Part shown: one piece after another, positions 11,412 through 23,900 of the stretch
Layout of the letters: each line of letters begins with the position of its first letter
How positions within the stretch are numbered: the first letter of the stretch is position 1
Assembly: GCA_905182985.1 (NCBI GenBank)
Contig: CAJJDN010000029.1
Span: 188,662-252,661, forward strand
Source: Paramecium sonneborni
Taxonomy: Eukaryota; Ciliophora; Oligohymenophorea; Peniculida; Parameciidae
Length of the DNA: 64,000 nucleotides
Direction: 5' to 3'
The notes under the pieces: model-generated
What the model was told of the DNA's origin: nothing
Database searches by the model: none
Seen by the model: the letters and a program-made list of their open reading frames with translations, nothing else
Made by a program: the position numbers and the translations under genes

Positions 11412-12608
11412 TCATTTATCAAATATATTACTTTTACTTTCAATTTTATCGAAAAATAACTCTCCACCTTCTGAATCTATTTATATTCTTAATTCATTGT
11501 TAATCACAATAAAAAAATTTATGTATTTTGCACTACAATGAACATCCTCTGTAAAAGACAAACTTGTATAAAAATTTTTATTCTCTTTCAATACTTCAAA
11601 TAAAAATCCGATGCCATCAAATTTTAATTAGACAGATATCCCATTTGGTAATTTTAAAAAATTATCAAGTTTAATTGATTATTGTAGATCATAAATTGCA
11701 CATAATTCATGATTAATTTTGTCTTCTAAAGGTTATAATAAAATATAATTTGATGCATTTTAAATTAATAATTTACTATCATACTATTACTTTTTAGTTT
11801 TCCTTATATAATTCTCAGTTAAAATCTCAAATTAATTGTAGAAAATTTAGATAACTTTTATTTTATAAGTTGGAGATATTATTATTTCCATGCCTTATAT
11901 TAAATAAAATTGTTATTAGTTATTATTTTCATGATATTTTATTACTGGTGAGAAATGTACTATAGGATGCATACTTTACAAGCTCACTATATTTTCCTAT
12001 TTGTTTATAGTAATTGATAAATATTTATCTAAAACTTTAAAAAATTCATATTAGTTTAATTTTGGAATCTTTTTAAGTAATTTCTATGCACTCAAAGAGT
12101 GACAAAAGATAACTTCATCATAAATATCATTAAAGATCAATGTCATGCATACTATATAATTTACTTCTCGATCAAGAAGAAGATGAGAATTGACTGTAAA
12201 ATTAACAGGAACTTTACTATTGATTATATCTTAATCTGCAATCAAACCACTTATAGAAATATCTTAATTTTCTAAGCTTTTAAAATATTTTGGTAATTTA
12301 TTGAATTTCTGAGCAAACATCATTTAATATTTAGCTTTGTTAGAATTTCTGATTAAACTAAAAAATCTTTATTAATGCAAATTTTCTTCTTTACTTACAT
12401 ATTAAATGAAATTATTTAAATATTAATTTATGTATAATCGGTTTTAAATATTTTATAGTATTTAGCTGGAGGATGATGGAATGGAAGCATAAATTTAATT
12501 TTTTTTTTCTTCAATTCTATTTTATAAAACTTTGTTTCCTGATTTTGCAACATTTACAAATATTAAATCTATTTTCTCAACAATTTATTAAGAGAAATCT
12601 GAATCCAT
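11412..12608 (-). CDS. Hypothetical protein, 398 aa
   Basis: A single uninterrupted frame from ATG 12608 to TGA 11412-11414 (399 codons), unusual here for having no intron over 1.2 kb. The N-terminal ~110 residues are helical and Gln-rich (DFSQQIVEKIDLIFVNVAKS). The rest looks like a beta-rich fold with repeated short hydrophobic strands (VNYIVCMTLIFNDIYDEVIF, GISVQLKFDGIGFLFEVL, SLSFTEDVHCSAKYINFF). The pattern faintly recalls sliding-clamp relatives such as Rad9, but no signature residue proves it and I give no function. It is convergent with SF3A1, with 32 bp between the stop codons. Confidence 0.7.
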
Positions 12609-12835
12609 TGATTAAATAAGTTTTTATTAGTTTTAATAGAAATGAATTTATTATTGTTATTGATAATTGATTATAATAAACTTAAAAAGATGAAAGTTTT
12701 CTTCTTCTTAAAATCAAATGAGAATGAAAATAAAGAAGAATGTGAAAGTAAAATAAATGATGAAAAATGATTTGATTGTAAGAATAACAATAACATACAA
12801 AATAAAAATATCAAATATTAATATGGTAGTATTCT

Positions 12836-15558
12836 ATGATGAGTATTTTTGGTTGCTATGTTTTGAATTAGAAAGGCTTTTTAGCGGATGATCTAATTAA
12901 ATTAGGATCGAAAGGTTTCTTAGGTGTTGAAGGTCTAACAAGTCTTGAATTCATAAATCGTTAAAAAAATATTTAAATAAAAATGGAAAGTGTGAATTTT
13001 GGTGGAGATAATCCTTAACCTCGTTTTGGTCACACAATTTGCGTCATAGCACCTAATAAGATAGCATTATTTGGAGGTATGTTTTGAATAAAGATATTAA
13101 AAGGGGCTGTTGGTGATACTGGAAGGTATACAATCACAGGAGATGTGTATATTGGAGATATAATTTAAAAAAAATGGAAGAGAATTGAAGCAAGTGGAAA
13201 TGTACCTACAAATAGAGCAGCACATCAAGCACTAGCAATAGAGTTAAATCAAATGATTATATTTGGAGGAGCAGTCGGAGGTGGTGGTTTAGCAGATGAT
13301 AATTTATATGTTTTTGAATTAAGAGATGACACAGGAACTTGGGTAACAGTACCTGTAATTGGAACAACACCAGGAAGAAGATATGGTCATACTATGGTGT
13401 TAATAAAACCTTATTTGATAGTCTTTGGTGGTAATACAGGTTAAGAACCTGTAAATGATGTTTGGAGTTTTAATTTAGAGAAATCTCCTTATTCATGGTA
13501 AAAGTTGGAATGCTCTTCAGAATAACCTAATGTTAGGGTTTATCATTCAGCTGCATTATGTTCAACAGGGTCAGCTAATGGAATGATGGTAGCTTTTGGA
13601 GGTCGTACTAATGATTAGAGTGCTTTGAATGATACATGGGGTTTGAGAAGACATAGAGATGGAAGATGGGATTGGGTAAGAGCTCCTTATAGAACTTAAA
13701 CTGAATAACCAGCTTAAAGATATTAACACTCTACCCTGTTCTTAGGAACATTAATGTTAGTTATTGGAGGTAGATCTAATAATGTTGGAGAAACTTTGCC
13801 TTTTGAAATCTATGATACAGAAACTTCTGATTGGTATAAGTTTTAGGCAATACAGAGATTCAGACATTCCTCATGGTTAATTGAATAATTTTTATATCTT
13901 CATGGAGGCTTTGATTCTGATCAACCTAATATTCCAACTGAGGGAATACTAAAACTAGATTTGAATAAGAGATTCGCTTAAACACCATAACTTTTAAAGT
14001 AATTGAATACTATTAAAGCTGATTAATCATTTTCTTAATCATTTAATCCTAAGCCTTCTCCTCCTCTATCTTAAACACAAGATTAATTTAAAAAAACTAA
14101 TTTATAAGCTACAGCATAATAATAAAAAAGTAATGCATCCTTCTTATTAGATTCAAATCCATATTAGTAAGTTAGAGTTTCAAGTGCTACTAACAAAAAT
14201 ATTAGATTAGCTAATTAAGCTTTAGTAGCTATGACATATGGTCCAGAAGAAGATATTACAAATTAAGTCAAGAAAGTACCTATTGATAAGTTGTAAGATG
14301 AACATAAAAAATTAGGACCAGGATTTTAAGATCCTAATTCTTAAAATAAATCATAATTTCTAGATTAATTATGTTAACCTTTTATGTAAAATCTTTTAAT
14401 TCCTAAAGATTATTCATAAATTCCTCCTAATTCTAATTTACTAACTGGTATTAAAAAGGATATGATAATTAAATTATGTGATGAAGTTTAAAGAATTCTT
14501 GAAAAAGAACCTAATTTATTAAGATTAAGAAGACCAATAAAAATATATGGAAATTTAAATGGTCAATATTTAGATTTAATGAGATTTTTTGATCACTTCA
14601 AAGCTCCTTACGATAATCTATACAATGGAGATATTGATTCATAAGATTATTTATTTTTGGGAGATTATATTGATAGAGGATCAAGATCTTTAGAAATTAT
14701 CTTACTTTTATTTACTTTAAAAATAAAATATTCTGATTAAATTCATTTACTTAGAGGACATCATGAAGATCCTAAAGTAAACAAAATTTTTGGATTTGCT
14801 GATGAATGTTTTATTAAATTTTCAGAAGATATTATGGATCCAAATAGCATTTATTAAAGAATAAATAGAGTGTTTTAATATATGCCATTAGCTGCAGTTA
14901 TTGAAGATAAAATTTTTTGTGTACATGGTGGTATTGGTTAAACTATGCGAACCATTGATGAAATTGAATTAATACAGAAACCATTAGAAATAGTTCATGA
15001 TCCTAAAACTGTATTTTTTATTATGATTTAAGTATTAACAAAAAATAGCATTGGAACTACTATGGTCTGACCCATGTTTATAAGATGAAGAATTAGAAAA
15101 TTAACCAAATCCTGATAGAGATATATTTTAAAATAAATAGATTTTCAGATTTGGAACGAATAGAATTACTAAATTTTTATAAGAAAACTCTTTAAATATG
15201 ATAATAAGATCTCATGAACCAACTATGGAAGGATTTGAAAGGTAAAATAATAATGTGATCACAATATTTTCATGTCCAGATTATGGAGGCAATTAACATC
15301 AATGTAAAGGATGTATAATATTTATTCATATTTTAAGCTATTTTGACAATTTCTAAAAGAGGAGAAATTATACCAAAAGTTATATTACCTGCTACTCCAA
15401 ATTAAGAATAAAGGTGGATGGATTTAGAAGAGCCTATATAAAGAAAAAAGGGATTTGCAAAATATATAGTTATTGATAATGAAGAAGCTTAGTTAAGGAA
15501 ACGACCACTTACACCACTCAGATAGAAGAGACCTTTATCTTAAAAATAATTCAAATGA
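12836..15558 (+). CDS. Kelch-domain protein phosphatase (PPKL/BSU1 type), 882 aa, metal site mutated
   Basis: Three introns (13077-13103, 15011-15032, 15313-15337, all ending AAG) leave 883 codons. Residues ~45-370 form a Kelch propeller ([57 protein letters not shown]). A Gln-rich linker follows, then a PPP-family phosphatase domain. This architecture is that of PPKL, known in plants (brassinosteroid signalling) and alveolates. The domain keeps GDYIDRG, FCVHGGI and RSHEP, but GDxHG reads GNLNG (14549-14563) and RGNHE reads RGHHE (14753-14767). Three of the six metal-ligand positions are thus changed and the SAPNYC loop reads SCPDYGG. On family knowledge it should bind metal poorly or not at all: a probable pseudophosphatase scaffold. 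Reading frame and splice sites are otherwise intact. Confidence 0.9.
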
Positions 15559-15702
15559 TTTAAATTAATAATTTTTGATATCTATATTACCAAAATTTTA
15601 ATAAACTAATCAGAAATGCTTTAATGTATTTATAGCTTTTGTATATGTTAAAGAAATATTTGCTAAATAGAAATTTTTTATATTAGATTGTATTAATAAT
15701 AT

Positions 15703-17664
15703 TCAATTGTAAAAGAAATCTTTATATTACTTCAACGATTCATCCTCTTGAGCTAATGATAAAAATTTAACCTTTGTTGGTTTATTTTCAGGAATCAATT
15801 GTTATTTAATTTCTTTCATTTTTTCTTCTATAAGAAATATATATAATAATGTACATTTTCTTCTTTCAAAATCTTCCTCAAATTTTCTTAGAGACTCTTC
15901 AGAAGCCTCATAAACAACTTTAGCTGAATGAGATTGTCCCTTAAGTTGAATTAGTTGTATTTAATCCTTTTCTATTGTATCTTTTTGAGTAGATTCAATT
16001 TTATTTGTTTAATCCTCTTAATTTTTTTTTTAAACTTTCTAAGTATAAGTATCTTAAGAAAAACTCTACATATAGCTATCAAGCTTTTAAGTAATTTTCT
16101 TTTCCTTTTATTTGATTTGATTAAATTCTTCAATTTTTGGAATTTCATCTATTAAAGGGCTTTAATATCCAATAGGTTTAGAAAATTCCTAATCATTTTA
16201 TTATATTAATTCAATCTCAGCTTCAGGATTTTATTGAATCTCTTAAGATGATTTAATTTAGCTTTGAATTTAAGGATTGATTATTTCTAATTCTTTTTCT
16301 TGAACTGTATCCACTAATTTTAAAGCTTTTTTTAAAGATCTTACATGAGACTCTTTTTATTATAATTACATATCTATTTCTTAATTATTTAAAATCTAGG
16401 GTTCTGCTTTTATAATATTTTATTAAACCTTAGATTAATCATCTACTGATTTAATTTTTTACTAAATTTCTTTCTATTTTTTTGTAACTGTTTTTTATTT
16501 TTAATCCTTTTAATTACTTGGAGTATTTTTAATTAATTCTTTAATAGATTATTGTTAGATTTAAGGTTTTTTTTTTAATGTATCTTGAAGTAAAGTCAAT
16601 TATAATTCAAAATCAATAGAAGACTTCTAATCTTTTTCTTTAGATTACCAAAAATATTCATCATCTTCTTCTTCACTTAAATCATCAGAACTTAATTCTT
16701 AATTTAAATCAGTTTCAATAATTTCTTAACATTCTTCTAAGTTTAATTCTTCCTCTGATAAATTTTGTTAATTATTTTCTAAATTTAATTGTTCAAAATT
16801 TTGATTATTTTAAAAGTCTATTTAATTAATGGTCTCAGTATTTTATTCAATTTTCTTTAAAGCTAATGGTTATTCATTTTGATTATTTAAACTTTGCTCA
16901 AAAAATGTTTTCTTTAGTTAATTAAAATTATTACCAAATCAGTTAATGGTTCTTGGATTTCTGAATTTTCTTGTCCACTATTTTATTAAACCTCAATTAA
17001 TAATGTTTTATATATACTTGTTGCAAATGATAATGATCTTGTTTCTCCTTAACTACTTACTCTTCCACTAAATTTAGTACTATCTGTAAGTTCATCAAAT
17101 ATAAGATTGTTTCCTACAATCAAACATATACCTATTGCTGTTTATTATACATCATTTGTATTAATTTATAACTTTGCTTACCTATCATTATTCTAGTTTA
17201 TTGAAATATTAACAAATCCATTATGATGATAACCAACAAGAAATGCTATAGCATCAACCTTTTATTAAAATTATGGATATTTCAATATTGCTTGTTGAGT
17301 AGCTCTAAAATTTGAACAATTTATGTAAATTTCTTCATCTGTTGTTGCTAAATATCTATATGTTGCATTCAAAGTAACAGCACTAAAAAATTGGATAATA
17401 AAATCATGTTAAGTTATATTTCTCACTTTTGCAAATAAAGCTGTTGTAGATGTATGTTCTACCAATGCTAAAGCTACTTAAGGAAGTTTGACGAATGGAG
17501 TATCAAATCGAACTAGCTAGGATTTAATAGAAAAATACTTGATTATAAATCTATGATCCTTTAGCTTCTTCAAATTAAATAACTCCTATTTCTAACTCTC
17601 TTTTTGCATTCCCATTCTATGAATGGCAAATCAAAATAAGTGTTATTATGATCAATGTTTTCAT
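15703..17664 (-). CDS. Secreted H-type-lectin-like protein with acidic Gln-rich tail, 629 aa
   Basis: ATG at 17664 gives a signal peptide (MKTLIIITLILICHSQ). Introns at 17517-17538, 16912-16934 and 15828-15854 leave 630 codons. Residues ~25-130 carry the H-type lectin pattern: GVIQFEEAKGSQIYNQ, then VRFDTPFVKLPQVALALVEH, then VRNITQHDFIIQFFSA and TYRYLATT. This fold binds sugars such as GalNAc in snail agglutinin. A second beta-like part follows to about residue 250. The remaining ~370 residues are Glu/Asp/Gln/Lys-rich and probably coiled or disordered. There is no C-terminal membrane anchor. Ligand and site of action are unknown; export to the surface or a secretory granule is inferred from the signal peptide. 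Confidence 0.7.
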
Positions 17665-17908
17665 ATTATTAAAATAAAAACGAATTTATTAAATATATTA
17701 TATTTATCAAATTTATATTTCTCATCCAATCAGCAGTTGTCCTTGACTGACTCTCTATTTTTTATTCAATTTTTTATTCATTTTAAAAAAATAATCTGGT
17801 ATTCTTTACAAATAAATCATTAAATAAAATACAGACATCATCAATTAAGTTTTGCGTCGTTATTTAAGCATTCTAATAACAAAATTACTTAATTGATTCT
17901 TAAATTTA

Positions 17909-20900
17909 ATGAAAATCAGCAGACTAATTCTTCTTTTTAAACTAATTTACTTTTGTTGTTGTTCTATAGAGCAATTGTCTTAACAGAACCCCACTACTAC
18001 AAAATATGTTACTCTCTAATCTAATAAATTTTACGGAATGGTTAGCTTTTATTCACCAATGTCATTATAAACAAATTTTATTGGGAATATTATTGAATCG
18101 ATAGATTAATCATTTTTATTTTCTGCTAATTTTGATAAAGAAATATAGATTATTTCATATTGTACACTCAATCTCTAAGAAAAAGAAATTACTCATACAT
18201 TAATATTAATTTAATAGGAAACAATATAAACCTAATCTTTTATTGTTTCATTTAATCCATTCTTTTATGATGGATAACTCATTTGTACAGCATTTTCTTA
18301 CGATCCAGAATATTAATAACTTATATTTATTGTTTAGACTAAAAATGATATTTAAGATAAAATTTTTAATCAAATTTAATTGGAAACAAATAATGTTAAG
18401 TTAGTATTTGGCGGTGTTAATTCAGAATTAAAACTTAGAAGTTTTTAAGGACAATAATTTCCTATATTGGATGCATCATATAGAAATATATATTTCTATT
18501 TGAATTTTCTTATTGCTGTTGATTTATGTGCTGATTATGAGGACAATTATATATTTGATTCAAAAGAATATGATTAAAAAAATAATTGGCAAATCACATT
18601 ACCTTCTCTAGTTGTTTAAGATTATTCTATCTATTTCTGGCACAAATTTACAACTCCTATTGAATTTCCTAATAAAGTATTTCTAATACACATAGATACT
18701 TAGATTCAATTTAATTCTCAATACTCTTTAGGAACCAATACTTTAATAATTACTTATGAACTAAAAGAAAACGATAAGATTATGATTGCTATTAAATATT
18801 ATTCATATGAATTCCCATATATCTATTTTAATACAGATTATATTGAATCATTAATAAGAGAAACGTAAATTGAAGAGATAGATTTAAATTTAATTTATTA
18901 ATGGCATTATGTTATAATTCAATATTAATTAAATAAATTGTTCCTAAAAATTTATTACCCAGATTAATAGAAATATGTTGAATTCAAAGATGAATTTGTA
19001 AGATAATTTTAATATACTTAATTTTCTATAATGTTTGGAGAGAGTTCAAATTTAAAGGCAAATGCTGGATCAGTTAATTAATTTAAATTTAAATTTTGTC
19101 ATGAAGATTTTACTGAAACTTATTAATGTCATTTCTCATGTTATACTTGTAATGGACCATTAAAAAACAATTGTTTAAGTTGTCCTTTAGATTCATATAG
19201 GAATTATGACTCTATAAATCATACCTGTATCTGTAATGTTTGGACTATAGAATAAAATGAAAAAAAGTGTTTTGCTATTTAAGATGTAAATTAAATGACA
19301 GTATAATACATTTAAAATATTGAAAATAAGAATCTTGAAAATTTTGATTAAATAGAACCAACAATAGTTTGTGCATATGGTTATTTTCTATTTGAAGATG
19401 ATTGTTATTAATGGTATTTATATTTTTTATATAGTATAGTCCATCAGCCTCTCAAGATGGTGATTTAATTTGTTTAGAGTGTCTTGATAATTGGTAAAGC
19501 TGGATTTATAATTCTATTTGTCGAAATTATGTACTTAAGAGAGTTTATTATGATTTTGAAAAATAGGAATATAACTATAAAATTGATTTGTCTTCTATTT
19601 CTTCCTTATACTTATTTGTCGATAATGAATTAAAATTATGTAATTACTGTACTATATTTTGCCTTCATTCTTCTATAGCTTATTAATGTAAATTGATCAA
19701 TGAAAAACATTTGGGTAAGGATACATATGTTGAATGCAAATAAGGTTATGATAGTAAAACATAATCTTGTATACAATCAAGTAATTATTTATATGACAAT
19801 CGATGCCCTGGTTTAGCTTGTAATAAATAATGTAAATGTTGTGGTGGCGATAATCATTGCACTAAATGTATTAATGAAAATGATATTATACTCTTAAATA
19901 ATAAAGATTGCGTTTAATGTACTATTAAAAATTGTAAGTTTTGTTTTTAATATTTAAAATAATCAGATGAAATTTTGACTTCAACACTTTCCTATACTGA
20001 TTATATACCCATAATAATTAATGAAGATTATTTAATAGGATGTGCTTTATGCGATGATAATTATTATTACAATTTTGTTTTAAATATTTGTGAATCTAAA
20101 AAATTGTTAATTTCTTAATCTTGTGATAATTATTTTATAGATCAATTTAATCAACCAATTTGTTTAACTACTTTAACTTAAAATTTTGATGAAGGTATTG
20201 AAATTTCAGATTGTTTTAATTTTTTGAAATCATGTTCAAAATGTGTTAAATCAGTGACTAATAAAATCTTTTGTACTCAATGTTTTGATGGTTACTTTTA
20301 GAATTTTAATGGATATTGTGAACCTTGTGATGAAAGATTTACCAAATGTAAAATGACATATCTTATTCAATACGATGTAACTGTACATCAATTATAACCT
20401 TTCCTTTTAGCTATATCTAACGGATAATTAATCTTATATCCTACTTCTACTTTATTTAAAAAAAAAATAGGAATCTGTAAAATAAATGGTGAATGGTCTT
20501 AATTTTGTTATGAAATTAAGAATGTACCTTATTGTAATAAATATTATCTTGATATTTGCATCTAATGCAACTCTAATCAATTTTAAACTGTTACTTTTTA
20601 TTCAGGATAATGCTATGCATGTTCATATTAATGCTAAACTTGTCTTCCATCCTTATTAAATCCTTCATAAATCAAATGTTTTGAAGCAGACTTTCAAAAC
20701 AATTATATTGATCAACTTTCAAATAGAGTGAAAATCAAAAGATCAAATCTTATAAAATACTCATCTGAATTGATGATTAAGGAATTAAATTGGAAAACTC
20801 AATATTCAGATATCTTTAATTAATAGATATTTTAAAAAATTAATTTCTATCAACTTATGAATAACTCTTTTGGATAATATTTTTACAAGAGATAGACATA

Positions 20901-23900
20901 AAATATTTCAGAATTTTATGAGCAACTAATTATATAATCAATAACAGTATATTAAGAAACCAATTCAAAATATAAAATTACTTTTTTAACTTTGGTCGAT
21001 TACCAAATTATTAATTTAAATAATATATCTATTTAAATTTAAGATTTAAACAAAGATAGTATAATCAAAATTAATTCAAAATATGGAGTTCATATCAACA
21101 TTAATAATCTTATAGTTAGATAAAAGCTTTATATTAATCTCCAAAAATACATATTTCTTTTTCATAATATCACTAGTCTATCTATTAATAATCTAACACT
21201 TATGAATATTCATTTAGAAAATTTCCATTTATTTAAACTATCTATCTTTAACTAAACCACTAAAATTGAAATTGATTTTCAAAACATAAGACTTATAAAT
21301 TGTTAATTAATAAATTCAAGCATATTTTCATTAAATTAATTAGTTGATATATTTGATTAGAATAAAATTGTTTTTGAATAAATCACATTTTAGAATTGTA
21401 GTTTTTTAAATTCATTTTTTATTTTATTCTAAGACAATTAAAAATGTTTTTATTTATAATCTTTACTTATTGATACTTTAATTATTTAAGAAAGTGACTT
21501 TACTTCAAGTTGTTTATTATCTAATTATACGGCAACATATACCAAATTATCATAGTTATCTTTTAATAAATTTGAACTCATAAATTCTAATTTCTTTGTT
21601 GCAGATCTTTAATTTGAAATTTAAAATGTTCAAGTTCTAAATACATCTATACATAATAGTTCATTCATATATTTCAAATACGAAATTTTAGCAACTTATT
21701 AGAAAGAATTTCTTATTATTAATGGATTATTTTTATCATTTTTATCTACAGATTCATCTTTAATGAGTTTATCATAAAACTTAATTAGATTAGTTTAGAT
21801 TTAAAATGTCGAAGTCATAAACTTGAATGATTTTAAGAAAAATCAAAAAATTAAGTAAATCTCTTTTTATTGCAAGCCGATATTTTAATTATTAAAAATT
21901 ATTTCAATCATGATTTTAATTCTAATCTAATTTAAATTAGTATACTAAATTCTAATATTATTGAATTAACTAACTTTTTTATATAAGGAGAGAAAATCAA
22001 TGATAGAATCAGTCATGAAATAGAATATTCAAGTTGTTAATTAGAATAGCAATTTTTAAATGTTTATAATTTCACTAAAATTACAATTCAAAACTTATAA
22101 ATTTTTAATTTAACAATTTGTAATAATAACTTTATTAAAATTGTGGATATACAAAATATAGCAATTCTCAATTTTGATCATTTAATCTTAAAAGATATCT
22201 TGCTTTTATAACTCTAAGGCACTTTGTAAACATCCATAATTTCAATTTAAATTACAAAATAGTCATAAATTTAATTTAATGATTTTACAATCAATGATCT
22301 ATTTGGAAATAATTATGAAAGATTAAGAAAGACATTTGAATAATTAGCAATCTTATGTGTAATTGGACGTTAAAGTAATATGAAAATCACAAATAGCTAT
22401 TTAAAAAGTAATATTTTAACAAATAGTACTAATGCATTGATTTATTTAGAACTTAATTCTATATCAATCTAAAATTTTACTAATATTGAATCAAATTACT
22501 TTACTGTTACAACATACAAATATTTAAAAAAAGAATATGCAGAAATTTCTATTTAGGCAGTTTAGTAATTATTTCCAATTAAATCCGAAGGAAGTGTTTT
22601 TAATATCATCTGTCAAAAATTAGAATTTTTTAATATAATAACATAAAATTCCATTGCTTTGTTGGGTGGATTTTGTAAGATCGAATTTATTCTAGATTGT
22701 GAATTATATGTTTAAAATGCGAATATTATCGACAGTAAATCTGTTTCAGATTAAGAAAGTAAAGGTGGATCATTTTACATAAATGCAAAAGATGCAAATT
22801 TAATTCTTAAATTTATAAACCTAACAATCTCAAATTCATATTCTTTGTATGATGGAGGATTTTTATTCTTAATTCCCTCTGATAGTTCTAATCTATTAAT
22901 TTTTGAAAATATAAAAGCAAATGGTGTTTTTTCAATTTTTAGAGGGTTTATGAGTGCAGAATTTTCATTTTAAACTAATGAAAATTTAGTTATTCTAAAG
23001 AATTTTGACATTAAATTAGATTATAACCAAATTGAAGATATGACAAATAATTATTATGATTTAAAAGATAATTAATTAGATTATGTTAAAATAAAAAATG
23101 GATATTTTTATTTTAATTATTGGTAAAATTTTATTTTAATTTTAGTTAAATGTAATTAAGCAACATAAAAATATCATTTGAAATTGTGACTTAGCCAATA
23201 TTTTATTTAACCAATATGTAGAATTTACAATTGATAGATTTCAATTTAGAAGTTGGAGAATAAATAAGCAATACAATAATAGAGTTCGAATCAATAAAAA
23301 GTATAAAAATAAATAATTATTTAGATTCTTAAGAAAAAAACATTATAATATAATCATTCTAAGCTAGACAAGTATAATTTACAATACCTAATACCTTTTA
23401 TCTGGTGTAGTGTAATAATATATATCGTTATGAAATAATTCTACTACAAAATCTAAGTATAAAATAAATTGCAATTAAAACTAATAATTGTCTAATAAAC
23501 TAGTTATCAAGATTATATTAGAATGTTGAGAGCATTATTTAACTAAGATTTTTAGATATTTTTAAATATTTTAGACTTTCAAATTGTTAAATTTTTAATT
23601 TTTATAAAAACTCATTTCAAAATGCTTTAATTGATATTTATTATTAAACGTAAGTAAAATCTAAATTTGAATTTTTATATTTTTTTTAAAATAAATGTAC
23701 TTTATCAACTTGCTTATAAATAAGATCTCACTTTTTATAATAAAAGCAAGAAGTCCTTTTAAAACAAATATACATGTTTTATAATGATAATTCATCATAT
23801 GGACAACTTAATCTTAATAATATAAATTATTTGATTAAATCATCCTATTTTATTAGTAATGAGGCTAAAGAAATGGCTGGTGCTATTTATTTGTAAAATA

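Noticed and set aside
10700..11467. Minus-strand open frames under SF3A1
   Set aside because: Antisense shadows of the SF3A1 exons and its Pro-rich tail.
11412..12608. Rad9/PCNA-like assignment for the 398-aa protein
   Set aside because: Only a vague strand rhythm supports it and no signature residue could be matched.
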